From: Talpa occidentalis
Lineage: Eukaryota > Chordata > Mammalia > Eulipotyphla > Talpidae
NCBI RefSeq assembly: GCF_014898055.3
Contig: NW_023601433.1
Location: 68,679,683 to 68,743,682 of the forward strand
Direction of reading: 5' to 3'
Length of the DNA: 64,000 nt
Positions within the stretch are counted from its first letter, which is position 1, and the number at the start of each line of letters is the position of its first letter. Shown in pieces: positions 49,650 to 62,139 of the stretch. The notes under the pieces were generated by a model. That model was not told where the DNA came from and made no database searches. It was given only the letters and a program-made list of their open reading frames with translations. The position numbers and the translations under genes are program-made.

Positions 49650-52600
49650 GGCATGTGTCTTGCAGGCTTTCATTGTTCGTGATACCAACAAATGCTCATG
49701 TAGTGGGAATGTTTACACACTTTACAGACCTGTACCTTAGTGAGACTACAAAATTGTTGAGGATATAATGTTAAAACTATATATCAAGAAAAGAACTCTA
49801 CAAATAAATGAATGTGTTAGCTTATGACATTTTAATCTTAAGCAATTTTTCTTAATTATTAAAATTGCTATATAAGAACATTTGAGGTATTAGTCTTCAC
49901 AATTAAACCTGCAGAGTAAGCATGATTCCCCATGATTTCCCCCCCAATCTTATAATTATCCATGAAACTAAGTTCTAAAATGGAGAGATTTTATTTTCCA
50001 ACAATCAATGAACTGGTCTAAACATCAGTAGAACCGGGTTCTTACCATCATAAATATTGTTATTATTATTGAGTCACATTTACTGAAGTACCACAGGATT
50101 CACTCATCTAGTTAGATCACTGGGTATGATTGAAATCTTAAACACCACCTTTTTTTTTTTTTTTAAAAAAAAAAAAAGAGATCTAATTGGCTTTATTAAA
50201 CAATTATGTTTAGGCAGCCTCTTATCTAGATACTGCATTAAACAATACCTTTGTGGTTGTGATCTCACCATTTGTGACTTCACTTTAGATATCCACTTAC
50301 AGAAATAACCCTCAACTCATGAGACTGAAAGAAATTTCAAAAGGGCCTTGTATATATTTATCATCAGGTAGGTCAAAACTCCTACTTAACAATTGAAAAT
50401 CTACTCAATTAGTAATAATACTTTGCACAGGGATCTCCCATCACCTTTGGGTAAAATGTTCCATTGTCAAGATATTTTGTATTTAACTTAAAGTCTTTCT
50501 ATAGGGTAGAACAATAGTTGCCCTTCAGTTAAAAGTGCTTCTCAAGTTTGGGTCTCAGCTCAGGGCAGCAGGCAGAATAAGCAACACTTCTCTAGCCTTT
50601 CCTCATGGATCTTGTTTCCCAAACCTTTAATCATTTTTATGACTTTCTTTTTAAACTCTCTCCAAGTTCTCCGTCTTCTTTTAGATACAAAGCCTAGAAT
50701 TAAATATAGTATTTGAAAGGATATGATTAGTACCAAATTTAGAGAACAATTATTGCACAGTTCTTATGTTCTGTGCACTAAGACTTGTTCATTGTTTTCA
50801 AAAATTTTCAGACTTACATTAAAAAAAGTTTCCTAGTAGTGGTCTTGAATATTTTATTGTCATGTTTTAAAATTCTTTTGACCATGGTCCACTTTAGTGG
50901 GACAAAATATCTCAAAGCTCAACTAGTCTCACTTTTAGTGAAAAAGCTATTAAAAACTGCAGAAGCAGAATATGGCAAGAATAATTCATAGTTGAACCAC
51001 AATGCTTTCAAGTCTTCAGGTCTAGTTATTGCAAACTTATAGGCCCCAGAATACCTGATGTGAATTTACTTTAATGCTGTCTCTAGAGTTAACCCAAACC
51101 ATGCGCAGGAACAGCACTGGTTCTGATGAAGTTACTCTAAAGTATTTTATATTTGAAAGGAAGATGAGCAGAGATTTTAAATCACAATAAACTCAAAGTA
51201 ATCTGGAAAATTGTGGCAATTCCAGCCATTGGCAAGTGTATTTTTGCAAGGGGAGCTTTTGCATTATTGTCACTCACTTCATAGAATGCAAAGTTTCAGG
51301 TGGCTAACAGGATTTTCCTAGGTAAACTCTAGTACTATGTTAATTTGCCTTTCTGGTGATATTAGCGGAGCTGTCACTTGTTGATTTGCTTACTATGTGC
51401 CCATTAGTCTACTAGGCCCTCTGAAGACATTTTCTCCTTGGAATCCTACCAACTTTCTGAGGACATATCATGATTTTAATTTAATTTATATTTACTTTAT
51501 GCTGAATTTTAATTCCTGAACCATAATTTTATATTTCTTCTGGGATACATTTATCTTCTGTGCAATTTTTTTCTGGTTTGGGATCAATCTACTCATTTTC
51601 AGCCCACACCTTATGAATGTGGCAGAGAGAGCTCATGGGTCTGCATCTTGGGGGCTTTGTCAGTCTGGCTGTGTTCAATGATCAGAGGCTTTACATTTAA
51701 AGCCTTTAAGTTCAGCATTACTCTCTGCATTTCTAAATATGTGAAGTGAAAATTCAGCACTTTTTGGGTCACTGATCCTGCATCGGTGCAGGATGTCCAC
51801 TGAAGTGGGCACACCCAACAACAACTCCACCAATCTAACAATCAGATAAGCATGCCCTTGATGGCCTGAGCAGTTTCATACCTGTTCTTAAACACAAAGA
51901 TTTGAACTTCTTGGTTTGCATGATTTTGTAAGGTTTTCTGAGTCAAGTGAATAGAGAACCATTTTCAGAGCTCACCTAAGGATGCTTAGAGGAAGAAGAG
52001 GGATATATTATTATCATAATTAATAGATGGGTAAATTGAGGCCCAAAGTCACATAGTTAGCGAATGGTGGACTCATACCCAAGTGTTTCTGCTCCAGGAT
52101 AATTGCTATATTATACCTGCCTTATGAATAGTCTATCTCAGAAATCTAATAACTTACTGAAAGTAGAACTAGTTTTAAAATGAAGCTCTCCAAAGGTAAA
52201 TAGCATTAATATGTAAAATCAGAAGAAAGACCAGCATTTTGAGATGAGTTCATGACCCAGGGAGAATCCTTTAAAAAAAATCACTGTGCTAGAGCACTTA
52301 GAATGATCTAGAATTCGATGTAATGACAAGGCATGGCAGGGATGCAAATCCCTCTTCCCTTTTCTAGAGGTCTGTGTTTGGCAGCATTCCCTCCTGTTAA
52401 CTCTGGCCATGTGACTAAGTTGTCGCTTGTGGCATGTGAGCTGGTGTGACACTCACCCTACAACAGCCCATGCACAGACCTCCAAGCACCTCTCCTCTGG
52501 CTGACAGGGATGGCCAAACCCAGAGTGACCTTGGGATTCAACTGTTGAAGTCACTATCAGCCTACATCCTTAAATGACCTCAGGAAGACTCATGTTAGGT

Positions 52601-53850
52601 CCCTCCTCTGCTCCCCTGAAACCTGGAATTCACAAGTGAATGAGAATAAAACAAACTCTTTAAGCCACTGTAACTGGTGTCTATCTTTGGAGGAAGTTTG
52701 GCCCACTCTCTGTTATATACATATACGCAAGGTCAGAGGTCAGTACACAAATGAAGTGAATAAAGCAAGTTGCAAAACAATTTATAGAACATGATTCATT
52801 TTGATTTGCAAAAGTGAGCAAATCTGGAGGAATGGACACCCAAATATTCATAGTCACTAGCTTTGGAAAGAATTACAGGGAAGTTTTCCATTTCTACAGA
52901 ATATAAATTTAGAATGTTTAATTCTAAAACATAAGTATGTTTCATTTGTAAGAAGAAAAAAGTCACAATTAAAAATGTTGCCTTTGCCTTCACCTTGAAG
53001 GAGTCAGATGACACCTTTGTGATAGTATTTTATAAGAAACTTGCAACAAATACATTAATTTCTCTTCAGAACTCTGATTAAAAACTTTAAAGGACGATAG
53101 ATCATCCTTCATATATAAAATTAATACATTCTGAAAATAATATCAATGAGACATCCTCCTATTTATCTGCCCTATTTTTTCAATGTCATTCAAAATGAAA
53201 TTAAAGAGACATGTGCCAGGGAGAAAGATGGAAGTCTTTAAGTGAGCAAGCTCCCCTATTAACATACTCACCTTCTAAAGCACATGTTCTATGAAAAAAT
53301 TTAATTAAAATATTAACATTCATCTAAGCCATGGACATTAATATTTAGAACCCTATTTAAATGAGGTCGGGAGTCTGGAAAGAGTGCCCAGGCATGTATA
53401 AATCAACCAACTGCAGGACCCAGATGCCTTGCATCACCCAGGAGAAATGATACTGTTCCCCCTCCCCTGGAACTCAGGGGAGGCCCTCCAGAGGCTACTT
53501 AGGAGACTGTTAGTTTTGGATTCAGGAATTACATGTGGGTCTCACCATGAAATCACTCCACTCTGCCCTCTCTTCTTTCGTTTTTCCCAAACAAACCCTA
53601 TTTGTTGTTGCAATCAGTTGATTGCTTTTGTCTGTGGTCAACAAGATTCGTTCCAATGCAGTCAGTCTGGTAGTTATTTTTACATTTAGAAAATTATTCG
53701 AGACTTTAAAGGAAACACCATCATTTAAACATAATAAAATGAAGTTTCTGTTAAAACTCTTTCTCCAAGTCATAGAACTAGTAATATGTACCTTGGTATG
53801 GGCAAATCTGTGCATCCTGAAGAATTAGAGGTACATCTGTCTTTTAAAAA
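49650..53850. other. Intergenic DNA with scattered MIR pieces
   Basis: MIR-like text is seen at 51365-51480 and 52010-52115 (GGGTAAATTGAGGCCCAAAG). The stretch 52330-52700 looks like the 3' part of an old retroelement (CTTTAAGCCACTGTAACTGG). At 50150-50177 a T15A13 run precedes sequence that, read on the minus strand, has AATAAA just before its end. No gene was recognised. Confidence 0.4.
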
Positions 53851-53860
53851 ATGGTATTTT

Positions 53861-53972
53861 GGGGCCTCACCTGGTGGCGCAGCAGTTGAGCCCTGGGTTG
53901 CGAGGCTGCCCACAGCCAGCCTCCGTAGCGCCAGTTTGATCCCCGGCCACCGGGGAGGGTCCCACACACAAA
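53861..53972 (+). repeat. Short SINE, tRNA-related part only
   Basis: It is 112 bp. It has the normal head (GGGGCCTCACCTGGTGGCGC) but ends after GAGGGTCCCACACAC with its own A-tail. A perfect 15-bp TSD AAAAAATGGTATTTT lies at 53846-53860 and 53973-53987, so the short form itself inserted. Confidence 0.92.
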
Positions 53973-54439
53973 AAAAAATGGTATTTTGTTGTCATCAGAA
54001 AAATAAAACAAAGATACAAAAACATACAGTAGGTGAGAAATCGAATTGAGCAGTAAAAAAAGAACATTTCTTAAAAATCATCATACATATTACATATTTA
54101 ATGATGTCCCTGAATTTTAATGCTGTAAATCACATTTACAGAAACCTTAGGGGTTTTCCTCAAAGAAAAGACAAAATATATTCCATTTATTTTAAGCCTA
54201 TCTGAATCTCATTTTCAAGCTTATTTTTAGGATTCAGCCAGGGAAACTGGTCTTTCTTTCCAACTCAGCTCTGCCCCATTCAACCTCCTACAGAGAATCT
54301 GCTCTTTGTCCACTCACCTTCTCTCAATACTCCCTCCACACCCACCCCCAGGAAGTCCTGTTTTCCTGTGTTAAAAACCATCTGTGATGGTAAATCTAAG
54401 AATGAGTGGTACAAGAGCTAGCAGAGGAGAAAGGAATTT

Positions 54440-54620
54440 TTCTAAGCTAAATGTGTTTACATAATAAAGAACTAAGAGGAAAAAAAGAAAGTGAGAAAAA
54501 AAAAGGAGGCAGGGAGGAGGGACTGGAGGGAGGCAGGACAGAGCCATGGGGTGGGGTGTTGAGGGGAGGAAGTTTGTCTTTTTTCCTTTATGGGGGGGGA
54601 TGTGTGATTGGTGGGGCTTT
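54440..54620 (+). repeat. Purine-rich low-complexity tract
   Basis: GA-rich sequence has several G-runs (GGGAGGAGGGACTGGAGGGA near 54511) and a G8 run near 54592. Confidence 0.75.
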
Positions 54621-54679
54621 GGAGCCATTTGCAGTGGTGGAAAATCATGTGAAAAGTAAAGAGGATTAAAGAATTATTG

Positions 54680-55780
54680 CTGGTATTTATGCACTGGGTG
54701 ACCTTTGATGTTTTAGGACCTGAGTGAGGTTAAAAGGCTGGAATTCACTTTCAAAAGTGATGTTGACTGAAGGATGCTTCTTTGGAAGTGGCTCTGGGGA
54801 CCAAAAGCAGTATCCATCCATAAACTCAGCAGGAAGGTCCTACTCATGGGAGACCTTGCTCTGATCTACTCCAGTTGTAGTCTCTAGGTAAGGGGAGGGG
54901 GTAATGGGCAACATCCATGCCTCCTCCTTCTAGGTCTTGCTCCAAACACTCAGGGTCAGGGACCCCAGTTTTTTGTCTAAATAACATTAGGTTTATTTAT
55001 AGGGCCTTTGGATCTTTGGATCCCTCTTCTCGAGAATAGATTGCGTAGCCAGGGGTGTGGCCAGGGCCATGACAGGCCATGTATGGCACAGAGCTTTGAT
55101 GGACTTTACAAACCTTTCACTGCCTGGGAAGAGGACGGTAAGGGGGCTCCTTCTCTGTAATGACCAATGAGATAAAGAACATGAAATTAAAGCCTGGCCT
55201 TCCAGTTCACCATAAAGGTATAGTCATCTAGGCAGAAAGATTGAACAGAATTTAGTTAGCAAGTACTATTTGATCTATATTGAAACATTTACTCCTTCCT
55301 ATGTGGGCCTTCACTTGTACTCATGCCTAGACCCACAGATAACAGGGGCAGCAGCTGGTTCAATTGCAAAGATCACAGCTCTCCAGGATACATGAGGATT
55401 ACACTGCTAACAAGGCACTAAAGAAAGTTCCACTACTACTTTTCTGATATACTTCATCTACATAAAAATCCAATTTGATTGAGTCAGATCGACAGATTTG
55501 GGTTCAAAGTCCACTGCCACACCCTTACCTGCTTGACCCTGGTCAAACTTTTTAATTTTTCTAAACCTCATCTGGAAACTGGTCAAGCCAGGATTAAAGA
55601 GGAATGTTCTGAAGTGCATTTGGCGTTGAGCCTGGTACATACATAGCAGGTAGTACATGAAAGTGGTGCACAAGATGATTGTAAATTCACAAGTTCTATC
55701 CCACATCACCACTCACATTTTAGTCCAGAGAATGTAGAATCATCGTGTTGAAAAAATATGAAGTCATCTTGTAGAGCATG
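54680..55780. other. Intergenic DNA with a plus-strand MIR
   Basis: At about 55480-55720 the text GATTTGGGTTCAAAGTCCAC, then TTCTAAACCTCATCTGGAAA, fits MIR. I see nothing else nameable. Confidence 0.5.
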
Positions 55781-55783
55781 ATA

Positions 55784-56215
55784 CAGGAAGCCCCTGCTTT
55801 TTTGTGTTTGGCCACTCTCTTTTTGGAAAAACCTACATCAGTACCTGTTTTTGCTAACTGCAAAAAATGCAGAAAGGATTTTTTATTTTATGGCCAAGGG
55901 TGAAAAACAAAAATTGTATCCATAGTTTGTTCTGTGTAGCTGTCAGCTGCAAACTCTGAGCAGGAGGGTGTAAGGCTGGGCTTCATACAGGGACTCCTTA
56001 TATGTGCTGGCACTTTATTGTGTCATTCCTGCTCTTACTACATGTTAGTATATTGTAAATTTTGTGTGGTGTGAGTCGGTAGGTTATTTTTTGGGCCTTG
56101 AAACCCTCAAAAATTTTCATATAAATGAATGATAATTGTTTCTTCACTTTACACCATTTCAACTTAGAAATTGGTTCACAGAAAATCTATACTTTCAGAT
56201 AGCAGGGGTAACCTG
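55784..56215. mobile_element. Tigger-like DNA transposon (MITE-sized)
   Basis: It is 432 bp, flanked by TA on both sides. Imperfect terminal inverted repeats are CAGGAAGCCCCTGCTTTT on the left and AGCAGGGGTAACCTG on the right. The interior (CATCAGTACCTGTTTTTGCT, GTAGCTGTCAGCTGCAAACT) follows a mammal-wide TcMar-Tigger-type element that I know from memory. It carries no transposase. Confidence 0.75.
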
Positions 56216-56224
56216 TATTTAGGA

Positions 56225-56715
56225 GAACGACCTTCTGGAGTTAATCAGACCCAAGTTCTGGTTTTTCTTTCATTTCCTATCAGGTGTATAATGAGCGCAA
56301 ATGGCTGAACCTCTTCAAGATGCAGTATCCTCAATTGTAAAATTACAGTAATAAAGTAAGTAACTCATTGCACTTTTATTTATTTATTCATTAGAGATTT
56401 ATTTATTTATTTGTTTGTTTGTTTATACATACAAGCACTGGGTACAGTCAGAAGAGAGGGAGGGTGAGAGAATTCACCAAAGCCAGAGCTGGGAGCAGAG
56501 CAGGCAGAATGACCGAAGTACACTGCTGAGGGGAGCAGTGGGCGGCAGGAGAGGTCTGCGCGCCATGTGGGACCCTCCTATGGTGGCCGGGGAGCAGCCG
56601 GGGATCGAACTGGCGCCGCGGAGGCTGCGGGCAGCTTCGCAACCCAGCGCTCAACCGCTGCGCCGCCAGGGAGGCCCTCATTGCACTTTTATAAGAATTA
56701 AATGTGGAAAAAATG
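56225..56715 (+). repeat. MIR interrupted by a SINE
   Basis: The MIR text runs from about 56230 to 56379 (GGCTGAACCTCTTCAAGATG, CAATTGTAAAATTACAGTAA) and resumes at about 56677-56715 after the SINE. Confidence 0.6.
56380..56676 (-). repeat. tRNA-derived SINE, antisense, young-looking
   Basis: It keeps CpG-rich text (GGCGCCGCGGAGGCTGCGGG) that is decayed in other copies. Perfect 16-bp TSD CTCATTGCACTTTTAT at 56364-56379 and 56677-56692. Confidence 0.95.
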
Positions 56716-56719
56716 TTTG

Positions 56720-58740
56720 CCACACAGGAAGTTGATTATCTTCAAATGTTATATTCCAAACATACTTAGTTCCAGTCAATATATTATTCTATTGAATTTC
56801 ACCCAATAGACAATTTCTCTAATGTACTGGGATAATTTGAACTTAGATACGATCTCAAATGAAAATCAAATTTATATATAATTATTTGGTTCATTTAGAG
56901 TTATTTGCTTATTTTTTTTTGAAATTGCTATCATGATTTATTTTTAACTGCAGAGCTGTATTAGCTTCAGTTTTGATTCCATTTATATTGCTGATAGATG
57001 CTTATCTTTCATACATGGACCTTCAATAAGAAGATTGTCATCACCCAAATGAAATTATAAAATACCATGTTGTTTCTGGTACTTCTTAGAAGTCTGACGA
57101 GTTAAGCTAACAATAAATCATAATAACTGTTATTGTGCTAAATATTTATGCTAATAAATAACATATATGTGAAGTCAAACTAAAAGGGGATGGAGGATCT
57201 GAGAAAGAACTGTATGTGCTCACTGAAGTTTCTGGAGTTTTACTTGACATGTCTTCCTTTCTTCCTGGGGAGCACTTTATGAAGAATAGTGAGCCTAGGC
57301 TCATTCTAGGGACACATGAGACACAGAAGTTGGCTCTGCCCATAGCAATTTTGCCCAAGCAGCAGACTCCAAGTCCAAGGGACCACAGCCAGGCGAGCAC
57401 AGGCTGCCGCCACATTTGGATTATGACTAGTACAGTTTGGACAGATAAAGTGCCAGCGGCTCAAATTCACTTTTCCTTTTCTCCTTCCTCTTCCAAGGGG
57501 ACTATTTAATAGTCTGTTTACACATCTAGCATTTGCTTACTCTAATAATAGTTCCTGGGCCTGAATCATCCTGCGTCACTGTGCTCACGTAGAGTCTTCA
57601 GCTGTTTCCATGACTTGTGTGGTTGGCTCTCAACACTATCTAGAAACCTCTAAGAATGTGCAGGGTAATCAGTGATTTTAATTTTAACCATCCATGACGT
57701 GAGGGGTCATCTATTTATCTCTATTGACCTGTTTTCAAAGTACATGGTGTTAAGGATGAAGGAAATTTGGGAGAAAACATTACTAATGAATCCCTAATGA
57801 AATACTATTTGTAGGTACATAGGAATGTATTTTAAATATAGATATGTAGAATGTGTATTGCTACTACACATGTCCCAATTTTCTGACATAATTGAGATAA
57901 GTCCCTGTGTAGGTTAAAACTTCTACTCCATAGGCTTTTGGGTGCTGGGAGTATTTAGTTTCTTGATCTGTGCGTTAGTTACATGAATGTATTAAGTTTA
58001 TGAAAATCTGTGAACCAAAAACTTACTATGTGTGTTCTTTTATAATCATTTCAATATTAATTAATATTAAGATTAATTTAGAATGTGTCATGGCATTATC
58101 TTGTTTCTCAATAAAAATAACTATACAGTTTTAGGTATTATACAAAATAAAACTATGTACGATATGAAGATATGTGCACATGTTTGTGTATAACTGGGTG
58201 TTCACCATAATCTATTTTTAACTTTTTCCTGGGTGTCATTATAGAAATTTCCCAGTCTTCCTTGTAGTTAGGTTTAGTCAAGCTACTAAATTCACAAAAT
58301 AGATTATGATTTAGAGTAGATAATAGGTTTTTGACAGTGGTTATATCTCCGCCACTTTCTCTTTCTCCTGTCTACCAACTGAAAGCTAGATTTGACAGTG
58401 ACCCATCTCTAACCTATTGATAATGACAACCCCATAGAGCCAGCGGAGCAATGACTGGAATGAATGCAAGTGCTTGAATGACCATATGAAGCAGAAGTCC
58501 CTAGCAGCCTGGAATGACCACCTTAATATTTTCAAAAAACAGACTGGCATGAACCAGGTAGCTTTAAGGAGACGATGTTACATTATTTCAAAGTAGCTTA
58601 AGAAATTTGAGTATGTACCACTATTCTACAAATACTTTATATCTGAAGATTTTCTTACTCTATCTTAGAGGATTTTTCTGGTTTATTTCTAATTCTACAT
58701 GGCTGCCTGACGATGCACTCTGAAGGGACAGATGACTTTT
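56720..58740. other. Intergenic DNA, no gene seen
   Basis: The stretch 57160-57510 is less AT-rich and has open frames of 89 and 97 codons on opposite strands. I do not recognise them, and see no splice-bounded exon. Confidence 0.35.
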
Positions 58741-58749
58741 AATGTTAAT

Positions 58750-59400
58750 GTTTATTGTTTTTGATGGGTCAAGCAGAGTACTAAGCAAGTCTTGTGTCTC
58801 ATCTCATACAGTCCACAAAATATATGAGGTAGACACTAATATTAAACTCATGTCAGCCCTTCCAACACCCCTATGCGGTGGTTACTATTATAAGATACAT
58901 TTCACAAATAAGGAATCTTCCCAAGGACACATAGCAAGCAGGTGGATAGAACCAAGTTTGAATTTAGATTTTGTTTGCACTGTAGCTTTGCATTCCTTTT
59001 TTTTTTTTTTTTTTGTGGGACCCTTGCCGGTGTCGGGGGATGGAGCTGGCGCTGGGGGATGGAGCTGGCGCTGCAGGCAGCCTCGCAACCCAGCACTCAA
59101 CCGCTGCGCCACCAGGGGAGGCCCCTTTTAAGTTTTTTGTTCTTTGTTTTTTTTTTTTTTAAAGCTTTGCATTCTTAACCACACTACTGTTTCTATAAAG
59201 AGACAGGAAGGAAAGGCTCTCTACAGCAGGGCCTCAAGAAAGGAAACCTCCAATCATAGAAGCATATTAATCTCGACCAACTTCTTCACTGTTCAGATTG
59301 GGAAGCTGAGTCATAGCTCTGTGTCACCTGCTTAATTGCAGAGCCAGAATGTGGAACCAGGGCTTCCAGACTCAAAGCCAGTTTTCCACTTGTCTCTATA
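58750..59400 (-). repeat. MIR-like fragments, antisense, split by a short SINE
   Basis: AAGGACACATAGCAAGCAGG (58922) and GATTGGGAAGCTGAGTCATA (59296) are antisense MIR-type text, from two copies. The SINE at 58996-59162 interrupts the first. Confidence 0.55.
58996..59162 (-). repeat. Short SINE, tRNA-related part only, antisense
   Basis: Read on the minus strand it has head GGGGCCTCCCCTGGTGGCGC and ends AAGGGTCCCAC plus A-tail, at the same place as the short copy at 53.9 kb. It has an internal 18-bp duplication (GGGGGATGGAGCTGGCGCT twice on the plus strand) and an extra A-rich stretch before the head. TSD AGCTTTGCATTC at 58984-58995 and 59163-59174. Confidence 0.88.
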
Positions 59401-60370
59401 TTTGTAGACATTTCAATGGTGGTGGTAGAAAGTGTATCTATCAACAGGAGAATGTAACACTTCTATTGTTGGTGAAAGACACAAAGGTTTTCTTCCGAAG
59501 CAGCCAATTTCTTATCTCTGCCTTTCTTTTTAAAATTTAACTCTGTGGCTCTTTGAATAAGAATGTCATGTCTGAAATTATTACTGAGATATACACCACT
59601 CATTTTAAATTTCATTTATAAAATGTCTAAATGTATGATGCAGACATAAAATGTTTGACTAAGAGCAAGCTGTTGCCATGGTACTGAGACAGCATTCACA
59701 GTGCACAAGCATCTTCCTAATATAGTTTTTCTAATAAAAATAGAAAGCTGAAAAAGCAGCGAATATAAGGAGGGTGACAGAAATGAAAAAGTTGAACATT
59801 CTTCATCGTGTTTTTTTCTGTTTTTGATACCATTACCTTCACTCCTGTGAATATTCTAACAGTCATCACATATGTCATTTAACAGTCATTCCACAGGTAT
59901 TTGGGGAGGAGAAGTGAAGGGGTAAAGTAAAAGGAAGTCTCCTATGACTCTCTGGCTCCAGGACAGGTTTTACACTCTTACCACTTGTGGTGGGACTTAC
60001 ATTTCAGGAAATGACAGCCATGACAGCAACAGGCTCAGAAATGTATGTATCTGTAGATATCTAAATCTAAAGACAGGTTCATTTATATAAAACATATATA
60101 TTTAACAGGTTTTATGTGGATTTTTGCCACTTTTCACCACCTTTTTCATCCTTAGAAATTCTTTTTCCTATCTTCCTCAATGGTTTGAAATCCTTTGAAC
60201 AGGCTCATCTAGCCAAAACACATATATTGTGAAAGAACTGCTTTCAGTTGTGTGTCTCCTTTTTTCTCTTGCAAAATTAAGCCATCTGTTTATCAAGTAA
60301 AAATTATCAAAAATTTAGCAATATAATGAGATTTAAACATTTCTCATCACACAAGAAAATCTGTAACTAT
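59400..60370. other. Intergenic AT-rich DNA, no gene seen
   Basis: I see no exon, promoter or named repeat. Confidence 0.35.
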
Positions 60371-60500
60371 GTGTGATGATGGATGCTAACTAGGCTTACT
60401 GGGGTGATAATTTCATAATATATACAAACATCAAATCATTGTTATACACCTGACTGATATATAATATAACATGTCAATTACATCTCAATTTTTAAAAAGA
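60370..60500 (+). repeat. L1 3'-terminal fragment
   Basis: ATGGATGCTAACTAGGCTTA, GTTATACACCTGACTGATAT and TGTCAATTACATCTCAATTT are an L1M 3' end with a short A-rich tail. Confidence 0.65.
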
Positions 60501-61261
60501 AAGAAATAAGATTCTATGGGCTTTTCATAATTAATTGTTGGAACAAATTGTATAGGAAAGTCTCCAACATATATGAAAAAAAATTAGTGATACAAAAATT
60601 GCAAAATATCAGTGCTGTGGTTCTGGTGATAATAAGCAAAAAATTGTTAGTTGACCAACAAGCAATAATATAAGCAATATACAGACACTTAAGCACTTGT
60701 CCCCTGATATTATTGTTCACCAATATTTAGCAGCCACTCTATATTTACAGATGACGTTATGTGTTGGATTAATAAAATTGGGGTTGTTAAAACTCCAGCA
60801 TGTTGCAACACTCTGGTAGCCATCTGCTCCATCTAATAAATCCAAGAATGATTATGATGTCATCAACAGCCAATCAGAGTCTGTAGCAAGTAGTCACTTC
60901 ACTAAATAACCTTTCAGTGAGTCAGGTGTGTACTTATCAGTGCCTGAAGAGAGATGAATGAAACAATCTTGTTTGAAGAGCTCACAGCAAATTTCCAGTG
61001 TGAACCACACTGATGATATAGGCCAATTAAAAAAAATGAAGAAATATTTAAGTAGTCTGTATAAACTTATGAAATTATTATTTTCCTTATCCTTTAAAAA
61101 TATGAAAAAATATTTCTAAATCCCCATTATTATACTCCTGGACTCCTGGGGGAAACACTTGTTATATTACAAATTTCATGAATGTTTCAATATGTAAAAT
61201 TTCTATTCTCAGTATTATGAGTTGCCTATAGTTTTTAAAATGTCTTCCCTGAGTCGTACTA

Positions 61262-61765
61262 TATACAATTGACCCTTGAACAAGCCTGGGTTAGGGGTGT
61301 CAACCTCTGCACAGCTGAAAAGCTACGTGTAACTGTTGACTCACCAAAATTTTTTTTTTAAGATTTATTTATTTATGCATACAAGAACTGGGGTGTAAAC
61401 CACAGGTGCGGCCGTGGTGGGGGGTGGTGAGAGGATTCATCAGAGGGAGTGGAGAGCACAAGAGGCAGATCTACTGAAATACACTGCTGAGGGGAGCAAT
61501 GGAAGAGACAGGAGAGATCTGCTGCACCATGTGGGTCACCTCCCTGGCCAGGGATTGAACTCGTGCTGCAGTGGCTGGCGACAACTTGTTAGTGCTGTCT
61601 TTAACACCTGTGCCACCAGGAAGCCCCCATGACTCACCAAAAATTTAATAACAGTTGTCTCTTGGTAGAGGCAGGGCATTGGTTTCAACCAACAGTCTTG
61701 GTTGTTTGCATCTGTAAACGTGTATTCCACAGATAGAAAAAAGTCTTCCTATAAGTGGCCCCATG
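61262..61765. repeat. Tigger-type (MER2-like) MITE split by a SINE
   Basis: ACAATTGACCCTTGAACAAG at 61266 is the known Tigger/MER2-type terminus. The element stops at the SINE TSD and resumes at about 61630 (TCTTGGTAGAGGCAGGGCAT and following). The right end is uncertain. Confidence 0.6.
61353..61629 (-). repeat. tRNA-derived SINE, antisense
   Basis: Poly-T, AAGATTTATTTATTTATGCA and GTGCCACCAGGAAGCCCCC. TSD of about 16 bp beginning TGACTCACCAAAA at about 61337 and 61630. Confidence 0.93.
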
Positions 61766-61779
61766 GAGTTCACACATTG

Positions 61780-61965
61780 TTTAAGGGAAAGCTATATTCT
61801 TTCTGTACCTTGATTTCCTCACCTATAAAGTGGTAATACTCATAGTTTCTATCTCATAAAGTGCTAATGAGTGAGGTTGAAATGACATAATCCAATACAA
61901 ATTCTTAAATAGTACCTGGAATGTGGTAAGAGCTCAAGAATTTTAATCATTATTATGTGGTTTTA
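61780..61965 (+). repeat. MIR
   Basis: ACCTTGATTTCCTCACCTAT, GTACCTGGAATGTGGTAAGA and GAGCTCAAGAATTTTAATCA follow the MIR consensus to its end. Confidence 0.7.
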
Positions 61966-62063
61966 TTCAAAAGTATGTTGCTAAAAATGGTATTTCCTGA
62001 AGAAAAGGTAATCAGATAAATCGTCTAGTAGTGGCTTGAGAAGAGATGGTCTCCCTCTTGCCT

Positions 62064-62135
62064 AAGTTTGTTTGTTTTTATCATAAAGATCATTGATGAT
62101 AAAGTTTGTTTGCTTTTATCATAAAGATCATTGAT
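62064..62135 (+). repeat. 34-bp unit, tandem duplication
   Basis: Units at 62064-62097 and 62102-62135 differ by one base and have a 38-bp period. Each contains ATCATAAAGATCATTGAT. Confidence 0.9.
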
Positions 62136-62139
62136 TGAG

